From Mansonella perstans (taxonomy: Eukaryota; Nematoda; Chromadorea; Rhabditida; Onchocercidae), in contig JBAMDO010000009.1 of the NCBI GenBank assembly GCA_037074765.1, forward strand, positions 248,001 to 312,000: a stretch of 64,000 nucleotides of DNA. Direction: 5' to 3'. Under the pieces are notes generated by a model. That model had not been told where the DNA came from. It ran no database searches and was given only the letters and a program-made list of their open reading frames with translations. Shown here in pieces: positions 62,403 through 64,000 of the stretch (within the stretch, counting starts at the first letter, position 1; each line of letters starts with the position of its first letter). The position numbers and the translations under genes are program-made.

Positions 62403-64000
62403 ATGTCAGATCTTCAAGAGTTTGTCAACCGACAAAAAGCGAAGAACTCATTTTTTGGTACTACTCTGACATCAACATCATTTTCATCAATTCAAACCAA
62501 ACTTACATCAGGTTTAAATGGATTCTCATTGTTACCACGGTCATCAGGTGACGATTCTGACCAAGAAATATTAACAGAATCTACTGGAAAAACAAATGGA
62601 CAATTGCCACAAACGCGAAATCGTAAAAATGTTGGATGGTTCGGTTCTATTTCCAACGAGGAATCCGTTCTTGGGTTTTTTCCTTCACTTTATTTTTAAA
62701 ATAAATTGAAACTTGTTAAAATTTCAACAATTTTGAAAATTTATTACTTTTTAGCTTGAATTTCATCTTAAAAGTCAAATGATTAATAAAATTATGAATT
62801 GATGAATAATCGTCATTATACCTTACATCATTTATTCTTCAAGTGGTTTTTTATTAGAAATAATTTATTTGTAAAGCCTTCATTAAAAATTTTCCATCAT
62901 CGTTTCAAATGATAAATGTTATTGTTGCAGGATGTCGAAGATACAAAGGATTTTTGCATTTTTCATGTCGATAGGAGCAGCATTTCTTTGTTTCGGAATA
63001 GTAAGTGAAATAATCATTTTCTATTTTCCTGTAGATTTGTAAAGATAAAATAATTAAAAATGATCCAGTATTTCCGATGAGAGTGTTCATATAAGTTGAA
63101 TGTTTATTTCAAACAAAGCAAATTTGAATTCCAGATTTTAGAATACTCTTTAACATTTAATAATATGTTACGTTCATGGAGGATAAAAAATGACTGATCA
63201 GCTGGTGTCTGTTTTTTTTTCTTTTGAATGATAAAAAATATTCTCAGGCTGTTGTCTTACTTCCTACTATAGTTATGCAAGCCCGGAAATTTGCAGCCTT
63301 AAATACACTTGGCTCAGTTATGTTAGTTTTAAGGTTTGTTAATTTACTTATTTTATGTTTTTCATTTTTTTTTTCAAACGTTTATTTTTCGTTTTCCACT
63401 AATTTGATTACAATTACATGTCATAAATAATAGAGATGTAGTTGTTACAATGTAATAATTTAAAATTTGTGTTGGCTGAGAGATTATACAGCTTATTTGC
63501 ATGATCTAATTGGTTATGAATGGGTCATTTGTGCTTTTTTTATTAATTTGTTAAAAGATGAGATATCCAACTGAATCATTCCATTTCCAAAATATTTCTT
63601 TATAGGATGAGAATAAAAGAAGTAAAAATTATTATTATTTAAATTTGTGATGAAAGATTTGCTTCTTCTTTCTTTTTATGGATAAATATATGAACTGTTA
63701 GTTAAAAATTTGGATATTTTTTTTAGTTTTGCTTTTTTATGGGGACCAATGAGTTACTTGAAACATATGTTTTCGGAGCAGCGACGATATGTTACATTAG
63801 CATACTTCACAACCCTTGCGACAACATTGTACTGCAGTTTATGGGTATGTTTATACATACATTTTCTTTTAAATCATTGCCTTTTGCATATGTCTTAACT
63901 AAATATGGTATTAAAACTCTTTTAAGCATCTTAATTTATATTAGTATTTTTCTGATCTTTTTTTTTCCAATAGATTAACCATCAATCCTGTATATATGTA
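62403..64000 (+). CDS. sftd-3: SFT2-family vesicle transport protein (SFT2D3-like), 3' end cut by the window
   Basis: Exons 62403-62674, 62931-63000, 63248-63333, 63727-63844 and the start of a fifth at 63974, all in phase. The N-terminus MSDLQEFVNRQKAK resembles the MADLHRQLQEYL start of human SFT2D3, and the long polar N-terminal region (about 90 residues) also fits SFT2D3 rather than the short-tailed SFT2D1/2. Membrane segments follow: FAFFMSIGAAFLCFGIAVVL; then MQARKFAALNTLGSVMLVL with the family's ARKFALLxxLGS block; WGPMSYLKHMF, equivalent to the family's GPxxQLKxMF; and a third segment ending TTLYCSLW. SFT2 proteins are four-pass Golgi/endosome proteins acting in fusion of retrograde vesicles. 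The last membrane segment and C-terminus lie beyond the window. Confidence 0.92.

Overview
The window is nuclear DNA of a nematode, most likely a filarial or related spirurine worm. What I see: AT-rich sequence, many short exons joined at consensus GT/AG sites with T-rich acceptors, and, at several genes, a 3' splice acceptor lying only 1-14 bases before the ATG, as expected for spliced-leader trans-splicing. The orthologues are animal genes, several with known nematode names (clh-5, farl-11, sftd-3), plus a transthyretin-like protein. The filarial placement is inference. Exon models were built by reading splice sites and checking that the phase runs through every junction.

Layout. 490-4635 (+): 3' part of an M13 neprilysin metallopeptidase. 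5920-10184 (-): SNAPC1, a subunit of the snRNA-activating complex. 11602-18045 (-): full ClC-3/4/5-type chloride/proton antiporter (clh-5). After a 2.4 kb divergent spacer, 20510-28025 (+): the STRIPAK scaffold STRIP1/2 (farl-11). 28966-31272 (+): an unrecognised glycosylated-looking protein. 32415-33419 (-): transthyretin-like protein. 34762-41568 (-): BRD8, the bromodomain subunit of NuA4/TIP60. 42936-43520 (+): an 83-residue single-pass membrane protein. 46236-51292 (+): secreted-type Ig/TSP1-like/Ig membrane protein resembling FAM187, with a small cysteine-rich ORF on the opposite strand inside one intron. 51970-52555 (-): a possible short Pro/Gly-rich peptide. 55023-58422 and 58657-60382 (+): two adjacent genes for DNA-binding-like proteins that share a Cys/His module and look like a two-gene operon. 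62403-64000 (+): SFT2-family vesicle protein (sftd-3), cut by the window end.

The known genes are mostly housekeeping: snRNA transcription (SNAPC1), chromatin acetylation (BRD8), phosphatase/kinase scaffolding (STRIP), endosomal ion exchange (ClC) and Golgi traffic (SFT2). The main novelty is the tandem BED/Cys-His pair, the nested antisense CX9C ORF, and the unidentified gene at 28966-31272. No rRNA, tRNA, CRISPR or intact transposon was seen.
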